From Isoetes taiwanensis (Eukaryota; Streptophyta; Lycopodiopsida; Isoetales; Isoetaceae), in assembly GCA_021234155.1 (NCBI GenBank), contig JAJEKV010000053.1, positions 4,441,655 to 4,505,654 on the forward strand: a DNA stretch of 64,000 nucleotides, written 5' to 3'. Below, in pieces: positions 48,390 through 59,613 of the stretch (the stretch's first letter is position 1; every line of letters begins with the position of its first letter). The position numbers and the translations under genes are program-made. The notes below the pieces were generated by a model. The model searched no databases. It saw only the letters and a program-made list of their open reading frames with translations, and was not told the origin of the DNA.

Positions 48390-48446
48390 CAGAACTCAGT
48401 GGTAGAGCAATTGGCTGCAGTCCAATTCAAACTTGGTTGCCTCCTT
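48390..48446 (+). pseudogene. tRNA-Cys(GCA)-like relic
   Basis: AACTCAGTGGTAGAGCAATT followed by GGCTGCAG reproduces the D-arm (A box) and the anticodon region of plant tRNA-Cys with GCA at the anticodon position. A T-arm-like TCCAATTCAAACTTGGTTG follows too soon, so roughly 15-20 bases of the anticodon stem and variable loop are missing. It cannot fold as a normal tRNA. It may be a tRNA pseudogene or the head of a tRNA-derived SINE. Confidence 0.5.
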
Positions 48447-50018
48447 TAGCTCGTCTTGATAGTGCAATTCCTTTCGGGCACTCGTCCTGGGGCCATGTGA
48501 GAACAGGCTCCGCCGCTTTCTGTCATATCTCTCTCCTCGGGTGTCGGATTGAGACATTTCTTGGTGCGTTGGAAAGCTCAGACAGTAAGCTTTCCATCGG
48601 TGTATGCTTCTAGGTAGTATGGCATCAGCTCCTACGCCGGATTTAGGGTTTTCAATTTCGGCCTCCTTAACCAATCCTGGTATGCCCTCATCTCTTGGTG
48701 TTTCTTCTGTTTTGGATTCATCATCTGCAGGGATGTCTATATCTATGGCTCCCCTCGGGTTGCCATCTAATTCTCGCCTTAATCCTCTTGCCTTTGCCTC
48801 TTCTCATCCGTTACTAGATGTATTGCAGCAATTTCCACCACTTTCTTTACCAAGTCTTTGATCCTTCCTCTGTCGCCCCATTTTGCCTATGCATTTATGG
48901 CCTCTTTGCCTTCTCCATCCATTTGGTCTTTTGCCTTCCCCTTCCTCTTTGCCTTCTTCGCCGGCCAATCTTTTGTCGCCTCATCCTCCTTCTACTTCCT
49001 CTTTCCTTTCCGCTTTGCCCCTCTGTCTCGGCCTGCTCCACCGGACCTCTTACGAATCTGTTGCTTTCGTGTTTCGATGCGCTTTAGTATTTGGATTAAA
49101 GCGTGACATGACATCAGTGTTAGCTTTCGCATATGAGTCTTTGAAGGTTCTTGATTTTAATTCACCTGTAGCGGTTGATAAGTTGGTGGAGCCAGTGGAT
49201 CCTTTGTGAGGGCATTATCTTACGTATCGGTATACACCCGGCTTTGCCCAACCGTCGGTGGCTCCGAATGCCATGTTGGTTCGCATTGGAGGATTTTTCC
49301 TATTGAAATGCAAATCCGGACTTCATGATTGCGGTTGCTAGTGGCTTAGGTATCCACCTTGCTCATTCTATTGTCAATGGTCCACGTGTGTGTATCTCCC
49401 TTCCGCCATAGCCTTCTCTTCCAAAGTGCATTTGTTGTTAAAAGTGGCCCCTTTTCTTCCAAATATAACTTTGTCTCTTCTTAATGGTCACAGGCTTGCT
49501 AATATGTTTCCAAATGTAAACCTTCTCATCCCTATAAAATTTACTAGGCTCTACTCCCTCCATTCCCATCGTTTCCCTCATTTCCCAATTCATGTGTCTT
49601 CCTCTACCTTTCCCACGATTCTATACCTCTCCTCCCCACTGTTCCCTAGCCTTGTATCTCTTGCCTCTGTTCTCTAGCTCCTCCTCCTTCACCCCTACCA
49701 CCACATCTTCTACCCACTTTTACTGTTGATGAGCATGGCCAGGACCCACGGATTACACGTAAACATGAAGCGGTTGGAGGCCTCATCGGCAGATTGGTCC
49801 ATTCCCCATATGAAGAGACTTGCTTTCGGAGGATCCCTATGCACCACCACCATCTATCTCTCTGGTACATTCCTCCTCCCCGAGCCTACGCCGCCACCAT
49901 TATTACAACATTCCTGCGGCATCAAGTCAAAATTAGGGCGGACCAAATGGAAAAGGAGCTGCGATGCTCATGCTGATTCTATGGATTTGGAGCATCGCCC
50001 ACCAGACCCTTTCGCACA

Positions 50019-50840
50019 ATGAAACTGATTTCTTGGAATGTTAGGGGTGTTGCCTCTTCCCCGGCTAAAAGAAGCAGACTTTCTATGGCCCTTGCTAGGT
50101 TGAATTCAGATTTTTATTGTCTACAAGAGCATAAATGTAAGAAAGATGATATGCAAAAAGTTGCTTCAGTAGTTGGAAGGCAATACAATGTCCTTGTAGC
50201 TGCAGCAGACTCAGCAAAGGCATGGGTTCTCACTGCATGGAAGCATGACATAGCAGTCACATTCACTGAGGTTGACAGGTTTGCCACTGGATCATTCAAG
50301 TGGTTTGACAATGGACAAGAATGGGGGCTTGTGAATGTTTATGCTCAAAATAGACCTCGTCAAAGGGGTGCACTTTGGGCTACACTGAGAAACAAAATGG
50401 TTAGGTTGGGTGCTCATGTGGCTTTGCTACTAGTGGGGGACTTCAACATGGTTGAACTTGAGGCCGACAGGTGTGGCAGGGGGACTGAGACTGTTCAAGG
50501 TTTCGAACACGAACAATGGCAATGCCTAATGCAAGACTGTAACTTTGCAGAAGTGGACGGGGACCCGGGCTTCACTTGGTGCAATGGCTGGTTGGGTGAT
50601 GGAAGGGCATATGCAAGACATGATAGGGGGTACTATAATGCTTTGGCAGCTGGTTGCATGCCCACTTTCTTTCGCAAAAACGTGTTGGATAGTTCTATTT
50701 CAGATCACAATCCACAAAGCTTTTCTTCTGCTCCGGATATTGCACATAGTAGGACTAGAACTTATTTCAAGTTAAATGTCTCTTTCTTTAAAGGATGCGG
50801 AGTTCGTGCCCGTTGCGAACAAGCTTGGTCGCTTTTCTAG
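50019..50840 (+). pseudogene. LINE ORF2, endonuclease domain (open part)
   Basis: An open frame of 273 codons starting at the ATG used by such ORF2 proteins (MKLISWNVRG). Catalytic landmarks of APE-type endonucleases occur in order: SWNVRG, LQEHK, GDFN at about residue 140, and SDHNP near residue 230. ARHDRGYYN stands where ARLDR is usual. It would nick the target DNA for target-primed reverse transcription. The frame is uninterrupted while the downstream reverse transcriptase is broken, and CTG/CAG words are at normal frequency here. After about residue 255 the frame leaves the expected sequence, so the ORF2 protein is truncated. Confidence 0.92.
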
Positions 50841-51179
50841 GCGGAAGGGATGGCGGTATTGTTGATGCGCTTTGCCGCAGAAAGTCCTTTGCTAAAGGTG
50901 GGGTCGTGAGCATGCAACTGCAAATCGAGGGATCTTAATGAAACTTTATCAGCAACTAGTGGCATGTAGATCAAGTTTTCCTTCCGGATGGCCAAATGGA
51001 GAAGCAAATTACGCAAACATTCCGGCAAATGGAGTCCGGCGGAGTTCACCGGTTCGCATTAAAGCCGGACTGCAATGGTTCGGGGAGGGAGATCGATGTC
51101 ACGAAGTTTCTTCTTCAGAGCCGCAAAAGGCGGGGAGACAAGCATCCGCTTTGGTGTCGCTCCGAAGTTCCTTGATGGT

Positions 51180-52400
51180 TCTCTTATTTCGACCCGCACG
51201 AGCTCAAAATTTTGTGCATCATCATTTCTCTGGCTTCTTTGCGGCCCGTCGTCTTCCCTTTCAGCAGGATTTTCAAGAGGCATTGCTTGCAAAGGTTCGC
51301 CAGATTGTCTCTGAAGAGCAAAAGGCTAGTCTGGAAGTTGAGATCACTCTCAATGATTTGGCGGATGCATAATCTCTTTTGAAGCAAGGCAAATGCCCTG
51401 GAATTGATGGTATTCCTATGGAGTTTTTTCAGAAGTATTGGCACTGGCTTGGGAAGGATGTCTATAATGCTTTTTTGGATTTCAAGAGACAACGACGACT
51501 GGATAAGCTCCTTAATTCAGCTGCATCTCCCTCATCCCCAAGTGTAAGGAGCCTTCTTCAATTTCTGATTGGCGTCCCATTACCTTGTTGTCTTGTTTAC
51601 AAGATCTTTGCTAAAGCTTATGCTCAAAAGCCGTGACATTCTTGCTGATTCTATATCCTCTACACGGTCGGGTTTCTGCGCCGCTGACGGTGTATTTTAA
51701 ATAATGTAGCGGCTGCCTATGAGGGGTATTTATTGGGCAAGATTGCGGGCTCATGAGATTGTTTACTTACTTGAAGTTGGATTTTGCAAAAGCCTATGGC
51801 GGTGTTGATTGGACTTTCTTGGAAAAGTGTCTCTTGCATCTTGGCTTTTGGTGCACACTTCCTTTGCTGATGTAATGAGACTCCACTATTACGCTCATTT
51901 GTTGTTTTTTTCAAGGAGAGTCTTGACATTCTTTCAGGTTGGTGGTGGCATTCGTCAAGGTTGCCCATTGGCACCATTGCTCTTCACAATTTAGAGAGGT
52001 CCTCTCTCAAATTTTCTCACTTGGCGCACAAGATGGCATCTTGCATGGACTCCCCATGGATAATGGGTCTTGAGGAGATTTGTAATCGATGCGGATGATA
52101 CTTTTCTTTTTAAAAGGTCGATGAGCAAAATCTGCGAATGCCATCTCACTATTGGATTCCTTTTCCTTAGCATCCGGTATCTTCGTTGGATGGCGAAGTG
52201 TACTGCATTATTGGGCCCGAGGATACTCGAGTCCCACAGAGTGTTTCTTTGCATTTCCATGGAAGGTCCTTCCTCATGGCAAAGCGACCAAGCTTCTTGG
52301 TATTCTGTGGGGATTCATATTTTCATTTGGAGATCGTGGGATCTTTTGTTGTTAAGGGCTTGGAAAAACGCGTTACGGTGGTCCCGCAGCTAAATTGTCC
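51180..52400 (+). pseudogene. LINE ORF2, reverse transcriptase region, frameshifted
   Basis: Non-LTR reverse transcriptase motifs appear in order but in several frames: GKCPGIDGIPMEFFQKYW (about 51,385-51,440), SDWRPITLLSCLYKIFAK (about 51,560-51,613), LDFAKAYGGVDW (about 51,776-51,811), GGIRQGCPLAPLLF (about 51,943-51,988), and ADDTFLF (about 52,091-52,110) where the catalytic [YF]ADD box belongs. A GILWGF motif follows at about 52,290. The enzyme would copy LINE RNA at the nicked target. At least four frameshifts and missing text between motifs make it non-functional as written. Some breaks may be base-call errors. Confidence 0.9.
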
Positions 52401-53235
52401 ATGGCGGTCCGGTCACGTAGCCAAATCGGTGTTGAGTGGCACACATGTCTATATGGCTTCGGTTATCGCGGCACCACAAGCAAAGATGCGACTCATCATC
52501 GGAATTGTTGAATTTCATCACGGGGTGGTACGGAAGAAGGGGCTGATGTCAAGGTCGGTTGGGTGAAGTGCATCTTACCAAAGCATTGTGGGGACTTGGG
52601 ATGATCGACTTTCTCCCTCTGAGCAAAGTATTAATTTCCAAGTTCATCACGGAGGATCTTGAATAATGTTGATGTGTCTCTGGCTCACTTCTGTCCCAAT
52701 CATTGCAGCTTTGTGTCTCCTTTGGCTCTCCTTCTATCAAGGCCTTTGCTTCCTTGGGCTCTTTTCTATCCGTTTGTCGGCTTATCCTAATCGTCTCCTT
52801 TCCTCGAGGAGGGTTGCTTGATGCTTGGAATATTGTGCGTGACGGCTTTTCCATCTCCACCCTATGGCAAGAAGTTTTCTCTTGGAGCTAGTTGTTGGTG
52901 GATCCTTTGGGCGATAACCAAAGCAGATCGCCTTTGGTAGCATCAGTTCATCCCCGACATAAGCGGCTTTGGAAACTAGCGGTGTGCTTACAATTTACGC
53001 ATGGTACAGTGAAACCACGATTCCTGACATGGGAAGAATTTTGGACAAAGTTCCTTCTTTTAAGATGGGATCGCACAATTTGCGGGGCAGTCATTGCCAT
53101 TCTTCCTCCTATACCACAAGTAGTGGCTTCCCATCTACGGGTGGTTCATGAGAATGTTAAGGCTGAGCATTTGGTGAATTCTATGTATAAGATCCTTCTT
53201 GCTGGCAGAGGTGTTGCCCCCTCACAAAATGGCCT

Positions 53236-53505
53236 TTGGTGGTACCGGTGAATCAACATAAAGTAGTTTGGAACTGGGTTTGGGACAAAGTTACTTCATC
53301 CAAAGTTGTCGGGATTTTGTGGTGGCGAATCATCCATAGATGTGTGCTTGGCGTCAATGTTTTGGTCCACAAATTTAGATCCGAGGTGCACAGGACATGC
53401 CCTTTATCTTTTCGGAGGGATGAGACAATCGAGCATTGTTTCTTCTTATGCCAGCATGCTAGACCGGCTTGGTTGTGGATTGAGTCTTTTTTTATTGCGG
53501 TTTGA
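53236..53505 (+). pseudogene. LINE ORF2, zf-RVT domain
   Basis: Open frame with the plant LINE C-terminal pattern: NWVWDKVTSSKVVGILWWRI, then LGVNVLVHK, then the zinc-binding-like TCPLSFRRDETIEHCFFLCQ and HARPAWLW. The domain lies at the usual place after the reverse transcriptase. It is separated from it by about 800 bp of frameshifted text in which no RNase H was seen. Confidence 0.85.
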
Positions 53506-53914
53506 ATAGTCAACAAGTCTTATTGGCGGTGTACCCAAGTTCTTGGGACAATATGGCAAAGAGGGCATTTCGCTTAGCTTCAAAGATGGATCATTTGGTC
53601 AACGTGGAAAAGAAGAAACCTCTTTATTTTCAAGGGCCATAGAGCCCCTCGATGCTCAAGTGCTTATTGAAGCTAAACAACGATCGTCCAAAGCGTATAT
53701 ATCTTCCTCCAAGTAAAGGATGAATTGAAGAATCGTATTTGGGTACACTATCTCGGATTAACACTTATATGTAACTCATTTACATGTTGTGTCTTTGTAA
53801 GGTGGCGGGTGGTTTTGCTCTCTGTGGACAATTCCTCCACTTGGGTTTTGATCCCCATCTCATTTGCTTTCGTTTCGATGATTAATAAAGTTTCACGTCC
53901 TTCAAAAAAAAATA

Positions 53915-56221
53915 TGCATGTAAATATGAAACGTGTTTCAGGACTGAAGTTCCTTCCAAGTTCCTTCATGTTGGCATGGCACTAGAAGGAAGGCAGCACT
54001 ATCCCAATCAACAAGTGGGTTTTCAAGCACAAGATCTGATTCTAGTGATGTTGCAACAGGTGCCTCAAGAACAGCAGATAAATATACGTGTTATTTTCCA
54101 TTCTGAAAGAGAGCATGTAAGGGGAGACCACCATCCCTTGGTCTTGCTTGTGTTTTGGCTTCGATTAAGAAAAGCCCTCATCCTTTGGGATATGTTATTG
54201 AGACAAATTTAGTACTAATAAAGCTAAGGTTTTTCAAGAAGCGTCTGAGTTTGGAAGGATGAGGAATTTGAAGTTGGGCTCCCAACTTATGATCTCTATT
54301 TGTGATGGGTGATAGGAACACCACTTATGGTTCTTATGTAACACCACTTATGGTTCTTATGTCTGCAAGAAAAGATATAAATGGTTTTCAGATCAGTTTT
54401 CAGGGCAGAAAAGTTTAGTCATTGATTCATCGTATAGAAACATACTGATCGAGGCAGGATATTAACAACAAACTTCAGAATAATGGGAAAAAAGAAGTTA
54501 ACAAATTGCCACTTTTGAAACAAAGATTAGACTAAAGCTAAGCCCCTAATAATCCGTGGTTATGCACATTGCTTTGCATAGCGAAAATATAACATTTGTC
54601 GCTATGTACATTTGTTGGCATTAGAGGTTATGCATATTGCTTGCATTAGCAAAATATAACATTTGTCGCTATGTAAATTGCTGGCATTAGAGGTTCTGCT
54701 AACATTTATTAGATTGCTTATGTTAATAAACCAATGCTATTTGTATGTCAAAGCATTTACCATAGAGGCTTTGGTAATAGTTATTAGGTAGAGGCTTTGG
54801 TAACAGTTATTAGGTTGCTTAACGCTAGGGAAATTTTGACTTGCACTTATTTGATAGTAATTATTCGCTATTGGAATGCTTCAAGATACAACATTGAAAT
54901 TTTGGACATCAAAGCACACTTCCATAGGCTTGATCGTTGATCAATTTAATTCAAATCAATTATTTCAGGCTGTGTATGCATCTGGAACAAACATAGTTAG
55001 AAATCTCTTGAAGTATAACGACATAGAGAAAGACTTGAATTTAAAGATTTGCTAATCGCTATAGTGAATGTCTTTGAAAAGTATTCTTGTGTTCTCTAAG
55101 TGGACTAGATCCTACTATCTTCCTCCTTGTGTAAAAAAGAGTAGGGTGGGTTCAATTTCAATTTTGAAGGGCACTATGTTTTAGAGTGCCTTTATTTTTA
55201 CACTAACAATTGTTGTCGGGAATAGCAACAAAGTTTTATATTGGATGGGGCTCATTAACTAATATGTGCGAATATGCTTCTGATTGTATGTCCATTGAGA
55301 CCCAAGTCATTAGTTAAGGTTTTGCAGGACATTCTCTCAATTGCAAAATGACATGCAAGCTGCTATTGTGCTCAAATTCATTGCAAAAGCACTTTTATAT
55401 TTGAGTTTTGATGTCGGAAGAAGTTGAACAAGAACTATAGAAAGCTTATGGCTAGGAAAAATCCTGAATAGATTCAGACAAAATCCTGAATAGATGCCTA
55501 TGGGACCCAAACAAAAAGAGAGCACAAGCGACATGCTTGTGAGATTAAAAACTCCCGCCCCGAAGGGTTTTCGAGGGAAAAACCTTAGCAGTACAATAGG
55601 GCAAAGAATATGAAAAGATGGACTTACAAAGTCGAATATGCAACTTCGGTTAGTTTGCGCTATAAGATTTTGGATAGTTTTGGGGATAGTTTGGAGAGTT
55701 TACAGGAAGAGTAGGTCCATTTGGACAATTTAAACAAAGAGGAGGCCAAACATTTTGGAAAGAATGCAAGTTATGTCCACGGCCGAAGGCACACTATCTG
55801 GATTCGCCTTGTTTTACTGACTGGCAAATCGGGAGCAACGACATTGCTATAAAAATTATCATTGATCCTAGAGATTTTGACAACAAGGAAAGTCAATACT
55901 AGCCAAAACGTGTCAAGACTAAAGTTGATTGAATAAAAGACATATTTTCTTCTCATACATGCTTTCAATTAATAAGTATTATTGTGCAAATTTATTGAAG
56001 AGGTTTATTACAATTTATCAAAAAGGTTTATTACAATTCTGCATGGCATTTCTCTGTAAAGTTGGATAGCTTTCACGTGGACTAAGGATGTGAGTGTCAA
56101 CCACAGTTGTCGATCTCTTGCAAAGATTGTACTATCTAATGCCCTAATTCAACTTCAATTTTATATTACAAAACACCACCCACACCATTTCCTATAATTT
56201 GCTATGCAAAGTAATCAAACG
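53915..56221. other. no gene recognised
   Basis: A 78-codon frame at 53,976-54,212 is not recognised. A 68-bp direct repeat lies at 54,558-54,693 (listed separately). The remainder is AT-rich with chance frames only. Confidence 0.35.
54558..54693. repeat. 68-bp tandem repeat
   Basis: GGTTATGCACATTGCTTTGC at 54,558 recurs as GGTTATGCATATTGCTTGCA at 54,626. Both copies continue with AAAATATAACATTTGTCGCT and GGCATTAGA, and a third partial start follows (GGTTCTGCTAAC). A separate short duplication (TAGAGGCTTTGGTAA) lies at about 54,764-54,812. Confidence 0.8.
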
Positions 56222-57115
56222 TGCTTTACGTGATCCGTTATTAAAAAAATAATAACGAGAAATAACGGATGTTATTTTTGCCAAAAAACCCCCCAAAAAA
56301 AATCTCCCGTCTCCGGCTGCCTTGCGATTGCTGCCGGATTCTGGTCGCTACTTGCTTTGCTCCAGCCTCGGGTAAGAGCTCTTAATCACGAGTTAGTGTT
56401 ATGCCATGGTGATATTTTCTATGTATTTGCATCCCGCCTTTGCCTTTAGGTCCATGCCCATGCCTCGCTTTTCGTCCATGCCAAATGTGATAGCAAAAAC
56501 CCTATGTATTTACCTTTGCTTTGATTGGGTTTAATCTTTTATAACTAGAATGTTTTTCTGTTGTTTACTCAAAACAAAGCTATGATCTACCTGTCATCTC
56601 AAAATCGGATACTCATAGCTTACAGTTTTTGATGAAAATACCAGACCACTCAAAATCGACCAAAGCTATGGTCTACCTCCCCATAAGCTATGATCTTTTG
56701 TCCCTCTGCACTGCACAAACAAATAGGAAGCAATCTTGCAATATAGTTTTGATGATCATACCACACCTGTTCATGTCTACAATTAGATTTGTATATATTT
56801 TTAGTAGACTATTCTCATAGGCAGATTTTGTTTTCATATATTGTGTCTTATATTCCATTTCTCTAAACCAAGACTTCTCGATCAGATAAATTTTGTGAGA
56901 CGGTGCACAATACAGGTTTGGCACTAAGGTGAAGTTTTAGTAGGTTAGAGTAGGTTATTGAGAATTCTGATTGCATATTTGAATTCAACGTGTTTTAATT
57001 AATCAAAAATAAGTATTAAATTGTTAAAAATCGAATTTTGTTTTTTGACAAAAAAATAACACGTTATCACCTCTGCTGATAACTCGTTATACGTTATTTT
57101 TGCGTTAGCCGTTAG
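56222..57115. mobile_element. possible TIR element with ATAACG-rich ends
   Basis: The left end (56,235-56,290: CGTTATT...AATAACG, then ATGTTATTTTTGCCAAAAAA) and the right end (57,040-57,110: TTTTTTGACAAAAAAATAAC, then GTTATC...GATAAC and CGTTATTTTTGCG) are imperfect inverted complements over roughly 50 bp. The interior holds a GC-richer segment (56,305-56,375) unlike the flanks, and no gene. GATAAC/GTTATC words are also the hallmark of the MITE at 30,413-30,708, so the two may be related. Exact ends and target duplication are not resolved. Confidence 0.4.
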
Positions 57116-57696
57116 CTAACTGATAACTGCTAACTCCCAACTATGGTTCTTGCCTCGATTCGGTCGGATATTTATTACGTTTTTATTTGGACGACAACCA
57201 CCTTCCCAGTTGTATTTTGGATTTTGTTAGGGTGAAGATCACGATGGTTGCTTGGAGGCATCCCAAACCGGCTTTGGCGAGATCAATCAGACATGCTCCA
57301 TTCCGGACACAACCACGGCTCCATTCCACACACAAACTTGCCTGCTTCTTCAAATTTAGGCTGCTTGCTTGTGACGTATAGTGGTGGCAGTGAGCTGCAT
57401 TTGGGTTATGGCCATTGCATGTCCTGTAGTTGCCACTGCATGTGATTTAGCTGCATGTGGTTCGCTCACTGGAGCTTATCAGGTTCAGGCTCTGGCTTGA
57501 TCGAACCACTGATCTGTATTTGCACATTTCGGTGTATTTGTTGTTTATACGTGACAATTCAATGGTTTAACAATGGTTAAAACTTAAAAAAAAAATACAA
57601 AAGATTGCACATTGACAAGGAAAAGTGCACGCAGGACAAACTACCCCACTTAGACTATGGTGACCAAAGAAATTAACCAGGCTACCAAAGAAAACA
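57116..57696. other. no gene recognised
   Basis: A GC-mixed stretch with short chance frames on the plus strand (57,187-57,445); CTG-TGCATG words are frequent near 57,390-57,460. An A-run lies at about 57,585-57,595. Confidence 0.35.
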
Positions 57697-59200
57697 ACAT
57701 CACCAGGACAAATCGGAAGATGATCAGAAATATAACTTATGAAAAAAAGGACAAATACAAAGCACCAGTAACAACCCAAATTCTACACAACAACCACCAT
57801 CCTCAAAGCACGATTAACAACCCACATTCTACACAACAACCACCATGAAACAGCAAAAACCAAAGAAACCTTTAAATTTTCAGATATTCTCAAAATTAGG
57901 GATCCCAGAGGGGCCTTCTTGGAAGGGAAGAACTTTCCTTTCCTTTCGAGTTCACTTTGCCAATCAAAGATTGCAGGAAGTTTTTCCTGGACGACCTGAT
58001 CTAGCCTTCTGGTTCATCTGCAAATTATCTTTCTCCAAATCCGACAGTCTCATTCTCATCTTTTTTAGTTCCATGTTTTCGGAACGAACTGATCAATATG
58101 GGTTTGTTGGAGACGTTGCACCTTAGAGAGCCTCGTTGAGTAAGCTCCTGCTTCGCTTTCCAGGTATGTGTTTCCCAATACATTTTTGATCTTTAGTTGC
58201 CAGTAGAGCACCTACACAATAAAATTTAAGCCTATCTCTGTGCAGCAAGACCAAATGCCTCGTTTGACATCTTCTGTATATCCAGCATTTTGCATAATCT
58301 CTTTTGTTCCAATTCTCCCAGGGTTATTTTTCATTATGTTCATCATTTGAATGACATGATGGAGCTTAGAATTAGTGCTCCATTTTGGCATCAGTTGAAC
58401 TGCTACTGGATGTTGTGAATCATTCTTAGATGGGCTGACATACGCGGGCTGACCATCTTCAAACAAAGTCTTGTGAGGATATGTTCGCTCTAAAACTATT
58501 TTTATGTACCTTGCTGTTGCATGCAGATTTGGGAAGTGGCACCATCTGCCCCATGCATTCTGAGGTATTGGTTGCTGTAGGGGCATTCTGAGGTTTCGGT
58601 TTTTCCATTGCTAAGATGTAAGCTTCTAAATTTCTTCTTCTCATCATCACTGCTGCCGTATGATCATCTTCAAGTTCATCATCTGAAAGTTTTGTCTCAC
58701 TCTCATCACCAATGCTAGTTTTGTCTTGCTCTCATCATCACTGCAAGAATGAAGAGAAGATGAGGGACAATTTCTACTAGTATCTTCATTTAAGGCCTGA
58801 ACTTGCCACCTGCTTCATTCTGGTCTTTTATGTTAGCTCCGAAGCTAATGTTTGTATAGGTAATGGTTTCTTGGAATGCTAGAGTTAGACAGTAATGTGC
58901 CTCCAGATACTTCAAGGACGTTTGTTCACCAACTGCAATAATGTACATTGCTTTTGTGCAGCTGCAGGTGTTGCTGGCCCAGCTCCTATCCTAATAGTTA
59001 TTACACAAAGAAAATTCAACAACTGCACGGGAATGACTTGTACATGTTGATAGAGAGATTCATATGCAAAGCTAATGGCCAAAGTTTTAAGCTATGGACA
59101 AAAGTTATTTTTGCCTCTTTGCATTTTAGAGCTTTCTTATCATAAATATATAATGCTGATGATGCGAATGGTAACAATAGCCAATGGCAGACCCTCTCTT
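57697..59200 (+). repeat. uninterrupted copy of the split repeat at 30,188-39,690
   Basis: Colinear with four separated pieces in the 30-40 kb region and thus the reference that reveals three insertions there, including an exact empty site for the 6.3-kb transposon at 58,619-58,621. CTG and CAG words are retained here where the other copy has CG variants. No gene was recognised. Confidence 0.9.
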
Positions 59201-59613
59201 GTAGTGGAAGGCAATGCAAAACTCACAATTTTAATATTTTCCAAGAAGTTGGCAACCAAGGACAGCTTCAACAACAATGTACACAAGATTGTGAGTAAAT
59301 CTTGAAACAGGAAAAAGAACAATTTACTCATAGAGCCTGTGATAGCAAAGAATTGTCTTGCAAAATCATCTAACAAAGCGAACTTCAATGCCATTGTCAC
59401 TAATACAATTTAGAAAAGCTTGAAAAACTTGCTAGCATTTTTAGGAGAATCTAGGAACGTTTGTCCAAGTGCATTGCTATTTTACTTTTGCTAGAAACAT
59501 AACCTAAGTAGGTAGATGCTTTCACTTGAATAATGTATAATAGAGAGGGAAAACTTTTGTGTTCTGGTATCTTAACAATTTCATATATGGTAGATTATAA
59601 ATTGAAGAATGAT
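59201..59613. other. 3' flank of the GH9 gene
   Basis: AT-rich 3' flank on the minus strand. No perfect AATAAA was found in the first 150 bases; near matches such as TATAAT and ATTATACATTATT occur. No other feature was seen. Confidence 0.4.

Larger units (their letters stand above)
48604..53914 (+). mobile_element. L1-like LINE retrotransposon, degenerate
   Basis: A ~5.3-kb unit in the order expected for plant L1-type LINEs: a 5' Pro/Ser-rich region, apurinic-type endonuclease (50,019-50,780), reverse transcriptase (about 51,180-52,400), zf-RVT (53,236-53,505), then a 3' end AATAAAGTTTCACGTCCTTC with a short A-run at about 53,905-53,914. The 5' limit is uncertain; GC-rich leader-like text starts near 48,480. 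The open frame at 48,604-48,861 (Ser/Pro-rich, 85 residues) and pieces to 49,680 could be ORF1, but I see no CCHC knuckle. Frameshifts are dense outside the endonuclease block. No target duplication was found. Confidence 0.9.

Noticed and set aside
50019-53516. An RNase H domain between the reverse transcriptase and the zf-RVT of the LINE
   Set aside because: No ordered D-E-D-D motifs could be followed in any frame of 52,400-53,230.
53976-54212. A Copia-type reverse transcriptase start (an IPINKWVFKHK-like reading)
   Set aside because: Only about ten residues resemble it, in one frame, with nothing of the family following.
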